This document shows, one piece after another, positions 24,201 through 34,196 of a DNA stretch of 64,000 bases. Position numbers and translations under genes: made by a program. Every line of letters begins with the position of its first letter. Positions within the stretch are counted from its first letter, which is position 1. The notes beneath the pieces were generated by a model. That model did no database searches and was not told the origin of the DNA. It was given only the letters and a program-made list of their open reading frames with translations. The DNA comes from Maylandia zebra (taxonomy: Eukaryota; Chordata; Actinopteri; Cichliformes; Cichlidae), in NCBI RefSeq assembly GCF_041146795.1, contig NC_135182.1, positions 33,772,509-33,836,508 on the forward strand. The letters run 5' to 3'.

Positions 24201-27200
24201 AGCAACAGTTTAAATAAAGAATTATAACAGGTCTGTTTTCCACACCAGACCCACAGTCCACGTCCTCATTTCCCATCACCACTGCTAATGAGCGGCTGTG
24301 GATAAAACTAGTTTCGTGTGATAAACCATTTTTTCTGTCTTTAAAGTTTACATTGACAGCAGCTGCTTTCAGACTTTTCCAAGGAGTTTCTATAGTTTAA
24401 CTGTTTCTGAAAGGCCGACCATACGAGACGAGCAGTTATAGACATGCAATAACTAAACAACACCCAAATGAGAGGGAGCTAATTAAGTATAAGAGCCAAG
24501 TTACAGACTGTGACAGTAATTACAGAAGCAATCACTCTACATCCTTCCTGCCCTTGCCACACTTCACAACTACCGGCTTCTTTGGAAAACAGTCAAATTA
24601 AGGCTCATTAAGCCCCTCTGAGGTTTATAATTAAAAGGCACTTTTATTAGCAAAGTTTCTTTCAATATTTCTAACCATATACTGTTTAATTATATCAATA
24701 AACCTAAAGGAAGTCCCTGTGCGTCTCATACTTCAGCACTGATCGAGGAGTTATAGAGCGAGACTAGCCTCGGCAGAGGGAAACTGCTTCTGAGCATGAG
24801 GTTGTAACCCACATGTGTGAGTTAGAGTCTGACTTAGAGATAAAAAATGATCAATATTTTCAGGCTCCACACCCAGGCTTTCCTGTTCAGCTGATCAGTT
24901 ATGAGCTGAAAAGTAAATTACTGCTTTTCTTGGACCCCAACATGACCAGCTCAGTGTTATGTCATTTATGAATCACGTTTAGCTGCTTTGGGCTTTGATT
25001 CCTTCATTGTAACTAAAGGAGCTTGAACTTGATGATTCTGGCGTTGCTCTGCATCAGAGGTGGGATACCTCTGCGTGTATGTGTGTGTGTGGCAGTGGTA
25101 AACATGCAAGTGATGTGGTCATTGGAGGAAACTAAACAGTTCCGGAACGCCTAAGGAATGAGATCACTCAAATTAAAGCGCGTGGCAATTACCAAATGTT
25201 AACAGGCTTAGTCGCCAGTGCAAGTGCAGGAGAGGAGGACACAAAGAGATGGTGGTGGAAGCACTTTAACGAGTAACAGGTGAGTTTTGAACTAAAAGGA
25301 AACAAAATAAACAGACTCACAATGCTCATACATAAACAGACACGCACACACCCCAACAAACTTTTTACACAGAAACACCACATCCATGGAAATAGCATTT
25401 AATCCATATCTAAAGGCTGCGGTTAGCTCATGAAGTGAGCTGCACTGCATTTAACTCGGCCTCGCATGCTGGTCCCCAGTTGAAGCGGAACACTGTGGCG
25501 ATATTAGCAGAGGCTGTTGAGATTTTGATTGCACTTTGTGGTGCAAATAAACTCAGGAATGAACAACACCATTCAGCTTTTCCAGGCTCCTGGTGAATGC
25601 GAGGGCGAAATAAACCGTTTACCAGCTCTGTTTCTCTTTTGTTCCAGCTACACGACCAAAGAGCTCACTTTGGTGTTCAGAAACTGTTAATGCTGGTAAT
25701 GATTTGAAGGTTTGATGCACGAAGCAGTCGCCAGTAAAATGTAATCCCTCGTGTTTTGCATTTAGCCTTCAAAAGAGGACCGATTGCGACCTTGTGTTTT
25801 TGCATCTCACTTTCAAACGCATCTCTTTATGTGAAATCTCTCGAATAACCCAAATGAATCTGTCCACAAGAAATATAGCAGGGAGTCGTCCTAAATAAAT
25901 GCTAGCATAAAATACATTTGACTTAAAAGAGAGGACTCTTGCAATGGAAACTCCCCACAGGAAGACAGCGGTTTACCAAACTGTCCAGTGTGTTCTTCCC
26001 TCTGCACTGGTGCAAAGGGCCTCATTCTGCATCTCTCTGTGTGTTCTGTTAATGAAAGACTCGCTTTAATTAGACCTGAAAGGAAGAGGCTCTTGAGCGC
26101 ACAGCTGCTGAATCTTCTACACTGACCTCGGCTGGGAGACAAGCGATGGATGGAAAGACGAGAGGTGGTTTAAAAAAAGAAAGAAAGAATGGCAAACACA
26201 AAAGCAGATATGAGAAAGAGAGGGTGAAATAAGAAGATAGGAGAGATGCTGAGATTTCTGCCATGCTTGAAAGGAAGACAGTGCCATCTAGAGACATCAC
26301 GGCAACAGTTGTTGTGCACGGGCATGCATGAAGACCTGTTAAATCCATTCACTTACACACTGGCATCTCTAACTGGACATAGTCTTACTTTCTGTTATTT
26401 ATCTCTCTAACACTGATGTTCACTCAGATTTCTATCATTTAAATTTGATTTTATCCAGTTTTGGTCCTTTTGTCCTTACAAAACAGACACACTGTGAAGA
26501 AACATGTTGGCAGGAAGTCTTTATTTACCGCCCGAGAGTTATTTTTTCAAAAGCTATCCCAGTCTATCTTTGCAGGTCTTTGCCAGAACTGCTGGATTGA
26601 TAGCCCTCATCTCCCCTCTGCTGTTGAGCTCCCTGCTGCTTTTATTCAGGGTTTCCCAGGCTGTGCATTTTCCACTGGGCCTCTTATGTTTTCACCAAAA
26701 TGCGGTTTTCTCAGCCATCGTGGATATCCTGGTTCATTCATCGGCCTCACATCAGTAATACATGAACCCATTGAGACATCGTCATTCTTGTTTTAAAAAT
26801 TACGCATCTATAAATATCACAAGCTGAAAAACAACAATGAGAAACAGCAAGGCTACAGTCATGAGAGATGAAACATAAGACTAAAAACTCAATTTTGGAG
26901 CAAACCAATCATTGAAACTAACAGTAGATGCATGTTCTCAGAGCTAGGACTATGAGGGTTCCCTAGGCTGAAAAAGATTGAGACATGATATTTTGGACTA
27001 CAAAGAGATCTTGGACGAGACTGCGAGGAAAGGAGGGGAGAGATAATTATCTCTAATTAGCTATGTTCAAGGAAGATAGCTAACAGAACAAAGACCACGC
27101 AGAGGGATCCTACTTTGGAAGACTGACCCACTCACCCACCTCCCCTCACTCACAAAAAATGAACACAAAACACAAGAGATATTATACAATTACATACATT

Positions 27201-29170
27201 TACTCATTCAAATAGAGATGAAATATATAAAGCACAACTGTCTCAACATGTTCAACATTTAAATGTCAATGTTTGAGGACAAGATAGGCTGTGCAACAGA
27301 CATGCACAGTACACAGTAGGTGCAGTAGACTCCCAGAGATGGCATCTAATAAATACAAACTTATTCTGTTTATCACAAATAGATTTCATTCACTAGTTGA
27401 CAGATTGTCAATGTCACAGAAAAGGAGTTTCATTACATTTATTGAAACAATCTAAATGCCCCCCTGAAAAAAAGGCTTTTTTAAATTTTTATTTTGATGC
27501 TGACATGTACGTCACAAAATGTAAACTTTACAATCAAGGTCCTTAAATTGCTCATCCGGGAACATCACACTCGATTAATTTGGATTACCGTAACTAACTC
27601 TGGTCTGATCAATCTTTGAAGCCACTTTTCCCAAACTCAAAGTTAAGGCACGTGGCTAACAAAGAGGATCTAGCGTGTGGATTTTTTTGCACATTTTTGC
27701 CGTCATTCTGCCTGGTTTACATAAAACAACAACCAAACAATTCAAGGAGCTGCATCTGGACAATATTCTTCTCTGCCCGTGGATGGGGTATTTATAACAT
27801 GGCTTGTTTAAGTCGTTGCTTCAAATGAGATTCTCGCTCTGGTCGTTGAGCTAAAAAGTGCTACTTGAAGTATTAGCAGGACTCGTCCTGGTGATCTGGG
27901 AGGTCACAAGGCAAACATTTAGAATACACACACAGTTTCCACAAGTCAATACATAACTATGGCTTCTCTGATAAGATAAGAAGCATTTTACACGGCGAGG
28001 AAGATTTTTTTTTTTTTACATAAATGATGATTTCCAAACAAATATTATTTGGAAAATATTATTAATAACTATTTCTTAATAAAAAATAATAAGCAATTAG
28101 CAATCTGGGTTTACAGTGTTTATGCAGTAGTGTGTCTTTGGGACTGACTGAGGTTTCTTTTAAAGACTGGGTTAAATGAACATTTAACAAGACCAGTAGG
28201 TGGATGATGGTCAGTTTTGGTGAAGCAAGAAAATCTTGATAGGTTCTGGAAGCGGTAAAGAAGATATGTGGTTTAGACGATTTTTGCCCATCGTTCTGCG
28301 GATCCTGATGCGACACAAATGTGTCAGCCTACGAGGGTTTCCTGGGAGAAGAAAAAATAGATGCAGCTGAACAACTGCATATGCTTTCATGCTTTTGTAT
28401 AAGTAGAAACATAAAAGTGTGGCTTTTAATGACCTTTTTCATTGTACTTTATGGGCTTCTTTATATCAGCTCCTCAGCATCAACAAATGTCCAGAAACAT
28501 GCATTACAAGGTCCCTGTTTCATGTAAAAGCAGCTAAGCTTTAACACGAGGAAAAATGCTTATTCTAAACATATATGAGATGAAATCCTTAAACTAAAAG
28601 CAGTAATCTGCAAACTCGGGTCTTTACAGAAAGAAGTACATACGTGTTGCTAATGACATTAATGATGCTTCATCGTAAAGCCTCAAAAGCCTTCATTCAC
28701 AAACTAATGGTGTCTGAAACTACTTCCTTGTTTTCACTTTTACTACACCCGATAAGACTTTTTTCCCATCAACTGGAATTTGTTTTTGTTTCCATTGGTA
28801 ACCACAGCTCTCCTCTTTATCACTTGACCACATTAGGCAGAGAAATTATATTTTGATGCACTGCTATGCTAATGACACATTGCTTTACCTCCCAGTAAAA
28901 TCCACTGACATCAAACCTGTTTACTGCAAGAATCCAATCGATATTGAATCTGAGTGAGCCTCTGACTATTATTCATGCTTTTACTTCATATCTCTCAGAA
29001 CGCTCTATTGGTCATTTAATCAGTATTAATCAGAAATCAGTTAATGAACTTCATTTTTGTTCAGTATGAACAATCTGAACCAGCAATACGAAATGTAAAC
29101 ATATGACACCGGTTTTATTGATTCTACATTAAATCCACAATTTTGAGAGACAATTTTACGAAGCTCTGCA
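21231..29170. other. 8-kb region without recognised gene; expected to hold the asb1 terminal exon
   Basis: The region lies downstream of asb1 exon 4 on the minus strand, so the SOCS-box exon is expected here or further left, but I could not recognise it. The region contains a short C-run near 23002 and GT-rich tracts (about 25080). ORFs of up to 111 codons (for example 26461-26796) overlap in two frames and have no recognisable domain. Confidence 0.4.
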
Positions 29171-29283
29171 AAAACTCACAACTTATTAACTAAATTATAT
29201 TCTGGTGTTGTGAGGAGGTGCACCAAAAAAAGCTCCGTGCCGGAGCTTTGTATAAAGCAACAGCATCGTTTTTTGTTACTTAC

Positions 29284-29666
29284 TTTTTCCTTCCAAGAAG
29301 ACACTGAGTGCCTCTGGATCAACTTTCCTTCGATTTGGAGCCTCCAAATCCGAATCATCCCAGGGCACGAGGGCTGGGTTCGCTCCGTGGTCCAGCAGCA
29401 GGTGGATGAAGGCCACTTCACATCCGTGTCGCAGGACTGCATCCAGCAGGCAGGAAGCCAAACCTCGTGTCAAAGCCTCATGGCAGACAGGACCTGTGTA
29501 ATTGAAGTCGGGCTGAGCGCCGGCCTGGAGCAGCAGCCGGAAACAGTGAAGGTGGTGGTAGGCTGCGCTTATGTAAAGAGGGCAGACCACTAGAGTGTTG
29601 AGGGTTCGAGCGCTTAACAGGAGCCGCGGACCCAGCTGGTGGTCCATGTCAACATCAGCATTGAAC
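29284..29666 (-). CDS. asb1: asb1 exon 4
   Basis: 383 nt between acceptor TTTTTCTAG and donor GTAAGT. It encodes the distal ankyrin repeats and [12 protein letters not shown], the conserved link to the SOCS box. If the donor is not used, translation stops two codons later (TAA). Confidence 0.95.
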
Positions 29667-32600
29667 CTAGAAAAAATGTAACCATAGACTAAATTTTCTT
29701 TCATAAATCCTTGATGCAAACTAAAGGAAAGAATACAGAGATATTTATTACTGTGGAAAAATATAAATTGAGAAGCTTTCCTCTTTACAACAAATCCATT
29801 TGTTGTATAAAGGAATTCAGCGTCAGAACATCGTTACCTGGTCTGCTGCACGTCAGAAAACTCTGGACTCTAACTGCTGAAAATTTTCCTCCACAGAAAG
29901 TTGGGTCAGATTCAAAGTGCAAGTTTCAGGTCTGTTGTGAAATCGTAGTGCTACGGTGCCAGGGGTCATAATGGGACTTCCAGAATTGATCTAAAAACTG
30001 CAGCTGGGGAAATGCTACTGAATTTAATGGTTGGTGGGGTTTTTATGTTGGTTTTTCGGTCTTATGTTTGTCTTTTTGCTTTCTGGGAAAGGTGACAGAA
30101 AATGTTTTTTAAAGTCAGGAAGTTACAAAACAGCTATTGGAAATGATTGCACCACAAAGAAAGTAGTGGATTAAAAATGCAAAGCACAGATAATCTCATG
30201 TGCAAAGATTAAACCATATGAAAAGAAACTGTAATAACTGGAACGACTCCCACCAGTTTTCAGTGGCGTAATGGAAGATAAAAACTATTTTAGTGCCAAT
30301 TTTCTTTACGTATTTAAACATTTAACCTATATATAAAACAGTTCTGTCCATGTAGACTTTAGTTTGATCCTTCCCAAGGCTCACCTGATGAGCTCCTGCA
30401 GTATGTCCAGCCTCCCCACTCGTGCAGCATGGTACAGCGGGGTACTGCGGTGGTGGCGGCTACCATTGGGATCGGCTCCAGCTTCAAGAAGAATCCGTAC
30501 ACAGTCCAGGTGACCATTAACCACAGCTACATACAGAGCTGTTTGGCCTTTGACATCAACTAGGTCCACCTCGGCTCCCTGAGCGATCAGATAGGCCACG
30601 CATGCTGCGTGTCCCGCTGTGGCTGCAATCCTCAGAGGGGTGCAGGGCAAACAGCCACAACACCACACAGACTTCTCATTGATACGCCTAACACCAAAAC
30701 AGAGAAAGGAGAGGTCCAGGGTAATACGTTTCCAATTTAAGCGCATTTACAAAGAAAAAAAACAGTCTCTAATTTTATGGTACATCAACCAAAAAATACA
30801 GAAAAAAAATACATAGAAGTTATAATTTCATTTGCATGTCATTGAGTGAAATAAGTATTTCATCCCCTACAAACCAGCCAGCATTCTGGCTCCTACAGAT
30901 TACAATCATTCAGTCAATAACAGAAACTCCTGATCTCAGCTTCTTATATGCATAAAGCACACATGAGCATACAATCAGTTTCTTCCATTTCAACCTCTCC
31001 AAAAGATGTCAAAGGTCATCAGGGGTAAGATCGTAGGCCTGTGGGTGCGATTATTCAGAAACTGAAGAAAAATAAAATGACCATCAGTTGCCCTCGGTCT
31101 GGAGCTCCAAGGATGATCATGAGAAAAGTGGTGGATCAGCCCAAAACTGCATGAGAGGAGCATGTTAATGGTCTGAAGGCAGTTGTGACCTACACTGGGA
31201 ACACACTACACCATAATGGACAGAAATCTCACAGCATCTGCAAGCTCTCCCCTCTGAGGAAAGCACTTTGGGTTTGCCAGTGAAGAGAAATACTGAGTAT
31301 GACCCAAAGAACACCATCCACACATCCAAGCACAGAGGTGGAAACATTATGCTTTGGGGCTGTTTCTCTGCTGAGAGTATAGGATAACTTCACTGCATTG
31401 AAGGGTCCAGTGGATGAGGCCATGTACTGTAAAATCTTGGATGAGAACCTCCTTCCCTCAGCAAGAACACTGAAGATGGGACTTGGATGGGTCTTCTAGC
31501 ATGACAATGACACAAAACATTCCACAAAGGTTACAAAAGAGTGACTGAAGAAGAAGTACATTATGGCCAGTCTCCAGATGTCAGTCCTACAGAAAATCTG
31601 TGGAGGGAGCTGAAGATTTAAGTTGAAACATAAAGCATTTACAGAGTTTCTGTGAAGAGAAGAGATGTGTGCAAACCTGGTGACCAACTACAAGAGACGT
31701 CTTACTGCTGTACTTGCCACTCAGTACCAACTCGTGTTTTGCTTGGGGATCAAATACTTATTTCACTCAATGACATGAAAATAATTTATGATTTTTATGG
31801 ATTTTTAGTTGATATTCTGTCTCTCTCCATTAAAATGAAACTACCATTACAATTAGAGACTGTTTATTTCTTTGTAAGCGAGCAAATTTAAATGTTCACT
31901 AGAGGATCAAATTGTTATTTCCCTCATTGCATGCATGCTCATGACTATGAGATGGCTCTGTATGTTCTCCAGTTGGTAAATCCAGGCTCTGATTCTGCAT
32001 CAATAGGAGGAAGCACTGAAGCTAACAACAGCAAAGCATTTTGCATTACAATGCTTTGGTGGTTACTGGACTGAGCCACTGAAAGGTTCTCTGTGTATTT
32101 TTAGTCCTCCCGTAGTGCTGCAGGGCTGCTTCCCTCCACAAGGTTTCCACAGATATCAGAGTTGTAAACTGCATGTTTTTACTTTTACTACATCAAATTT
32201 AAATTCTGTTACATGCACTACATTTGTAGTATATTGCTTTGACATTGCATTGGCATTAAACTATGATCCTCTAGCTGTATGCAATATAATGCTATGGGTA
32301 TTGGAAGACACCCATCCTGCTGTAAGATGATGGTAACAGCAGCCTGCTTTTGGTCTGTGTTTACTCCTATGAAAATTATTTGGAATAAGGTTATCTTTGG
32401 ACTTGTTTGGGGGGAAAAGACAGTTCTGCTGTAAGAGACAATAACAAATATACTATTCTGTAATCTTTATACAAAATAAATCTATAGTCTCTCTCAGATT
32501 CTGCTGTCTCTCTGCCTGCAATGTTTTGGTACCTTGTCATTTTCATTTGTATTGATGTTTTGCTTTATCATTTACCAAGTAAAGCATGTGTTAACTTTGC

Positions 32601-33531
32601 TAACTAGAGAGCCAAATACACTTATTACTGCTCGGCCTCACCGTCTGAAACCGTCTTCCTGCAGCAGGTTCCTCAGGGTGTCCAGATCTCCGACATAGGC
32701 CGCGTTGTGGAGGCGCATGTCATCCTGTTCCAGGGGTTTGTCGCAGAACTGCTCCTGCAGCCATTCCTTCAGGTTACGACCTGCCAAACACAGCATTTCA
32801 GGGAGAATAACAGAAATGAAAAGTTGGTTTTGTCTGGTCTTGCAGGGTGATTTGTTACCATACAAAATGATATTTTGAAACTATTCTGCATATTATCAAG
32901 TGTAAATGATATCTCAGCTCAAATACACATAAGACAAAATACACATAAGGTGGCTGCAGATGAGCAGCAGTGGTGTAGTGACATTTTCTCATGTCTGCTC
33001 CATGCTGTGCTCAGAGAACTCCCACAGATGGAGATGTACACAGTAAAACAGCTCCTGAAATACACATTAAAAGGATCCACGTTACACTAGGCTATGTTCT
33101 GCAGATGTTTCTATTACCGTGAGCTCTTCTGCCTGAGCCTTCAGGTCAAATCAATCCATTACAACTCTATTACTTGTGTGACTAGACAGAAAAACAGATG
33201 AAGTGTCACAGCTATACTGCAGCACTGGAGATGTGAACGCTTCCTGAATCCATTGGCCACACCTTATTAGGCTACAGACCGTCCCCTTCTTCCTCCTCCT
33301 CCCAACACCACCACATCTGTAATATGTCACGCATATTGGCCGTCCTCCTGCAAACGGGGCACAGTTGCAGGACAGCCTGTGGGTGCTTGCGATGATCAAT
33401 CATCATCGCTTACGGTTCTCGCAGCCATAGTTACCTGCAGCTGTAGCGCTGGGTAGATCGGACACGGTGATGAGCGGGGGGAAATTGATGCTGGGTGGGT
33501 CGTCAACATCAGCCTCTGGACCGTCGGCCAT
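29284..33531 (-). CDS. asb1: asb1, ankyrin repeat and SOCS box protein 1 (exons 1-4; last exon not found)
   Basis: ASB proteins are substrate receptors of cullin-5/elongin B-C ubiquitin ligases: ankyrin repeats hold the substrate and the SOCS box binds elongin. Four minus-strand exons (33531-33435, 32780-32642, 30687-30385, 29666-29284) join in frame to 307 residues plus one base. Residues near 34-45 read [13 protein letters not shown] and residues 81-88 begin NEKSVWCC. Ankyrin motifs follow: [11 protein letters not shown], then [15 protein letters not shown], then [22 protein letters not shown]. After these come [19 protein letters not shown] and [12 protein letters not shown]. All of this closely follows vertebrate ASB1 as I know it. 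Exon 1 differs from human, which is common at this terminus. The start at 33531 is the only ATG in frame with exon 2. Vertebrate ASB1 needs about 40 more residues (the SOCS box) after a donor at 29283 (GTAAGT). asb1 follows traf3ip1 in the same orientation, as in human. Confidence 0.95.
29667..30384. other. asb1 intron 3
   Basis: 718-bp intron; no repeat recognised. Confidence 0.85.
30385..30687 (-). CDS. asb1: asb1 exon 3
   Basis: 303 nt between acceptor TGTTAG and donor GTGAGC. It encodes the central ankyrin repeats. The Tc1 element in the preceding intron ends only 60 bp before this acceptor. Confidence 0.96.
30748..31876 (+). mobile_element. Tc1/mariner element with both termini, inside asb1 intron 2
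   Basis: About 1.13 kb with inverted termini of roughly 110 bp: left TACAAAGAAA, then CAGTCTCTAATT, then CATGTCATTGAGTGAAATAA; right the reverse complement of these. TA lies at both ends, as expected from the Tc1 target. The plus-strand interior keeps transposase blocks such as 'attatgctttggggctgttt' (MLWGC), a DNDTKH-type segment near 31505 and 'gaaaatctgtggagggagct' (ENLWREL), broken by stops. It is antisense to asb1 and inactive. Confidence 0.9.
31877..32641. other. asb1 intron 2, distal part
   Basis: Remainder of the 1.95-kb intron 2 (30688-32641) beyond the Tc1 element; no further feature seen. Confidence 0.7.
32642..32780 (-). CDS. asb1: asb1 exon 2
   Basis: 139 nt between a TTTGGCAG acceptor and a GTGAGG donor. 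It encodes RNLKEW and the first ankyrin repeat ([17 protein letters not shown]). Confidence 0.95.
32781..33434. other. asb1 intron 1
   Basis: 654-bp intron, defined by the GTAACT donor at 33434 and the GGCAG acceptor at 32781. Nothing else recognised. Confidence 0.85.
33435..33531 (-). CDS. asb1: asb1 exon 1 (coding part)
   Basis: ATG at 33531-33529; 32 codons plus one base, starting MADGPEAD and ending before a GTAACT donor. The sequence is acidic and proline-rich ([10 protein letters not shown]). The 5' UTR extends upstream for an unknown distance. Confidence 0.85.
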
Positions 33532-33904
33532 GCTCCCAAAATGGTCACAGCGTCAAGCTGAAGGTTGGTGCTGCGGCTGCAGAGCGACACTGGGTCCCCA
33601 GAAATAGAGAAACCCAAGCGACCTGGGATCAGATAAGAAGCATGAACGTAAACAAACGTGACTGTGATGATGAAGACGTCTGCTGCTCCAGCTCACTGCG
33701 CCACTTCCTGGCTGAGCTCAGCTGCTGGGATTTAAAGGGGAAACGCTGCGTTAAACGTGGAGCTGATGGTCTCCGACTTTAAAGCACTGTTAACCCATAA
33801 AAGATCAAAACATCACCAACAAAGGCCTAAAAGATGTTCATTACGCAATCATTCAATACAAAAAATGTTTCACAAGCGTGCGTTTCTGATAGCCTGTACA
33901 TAAA

Positions 33905-34196
33905 AGTAAATGGCCTGTATAGCGCTTTACTAGTCCCTAAGGACCCCAAAGCGCTTTACACAACCTGTCATCCCCCCATTCACACACAGCTACATTGTAG
34001 CCACAGCCGCCCTGGGGCGCACAGACAGAGGCGAGGCTGCCGGACACTGGCGCCACCGGGCCCTCTGACCACCACCAGTAGGCAACGGTGAAGTGTCTTG
34101 CCCGAAGACACAACGACCGAGACTGTTGGAGTCGGGGCTCGAACCGGCAACCTTCCGATTACAAGGCGAACTCCCAACTCTCAAGCCACGATCGCC
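33905..34196 (-). mobile_element. tRNA-derived SINE
   Basis: Read on the minus strand the element starts near 34196 with a tRNA-like head: an A-box-like TGGCTTGAGAG (about 34178-34188) and a B box GGTTCGAGCC (34136-34145) about 33 bp later. A body with 'tcttcgggcaagacacttca' follows. The 3' part, 'aaagcgctttggggtcctta' then 'agtaaagcgctatacaggcc', resembles an L2-type tail that recruits LINE machinery. It lies about 370 bp upstream of the asb1 start codon. Confidence 0.82.

Noticed and set aside
26461..26796. 111-codon ORF with a second hydrophobic ORF in another frame
   Set aside because: Neither frame has a recognisable family, signal peptide context or neighbouring exons.
28062..28316. 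Minus-strand ORF downstream of asb1 exon 4 as a candidate SOCS-box exon
   Set aside because: It lacks the conserved SOCS-box pattern (Leu-Cys-Arg near the start and a Pro-Ile-Lys-x-Phe-Leu end) and any suitable acceptor in the right phase was not evident.
29176..29593. ORFs overlapping asb1 exon 4 in other frames and on the plus strand
   Set aside because: Shadows of the asb1 exon, which has clear ankyrin-repeat coding in one frame.
33980..34184. Two minus-strand ORFs of 64-65 codons
   Set aside because: They lie wholly inside the tRNA-derived SINE and are GC-rich chance frames.
34100..34196. Possible functional tRNA gene because of the B box
   Set aside because: The sequence does not fold into a full cloverleaf with acceptor stem and is followed by a SINE body and LINE-like tail.
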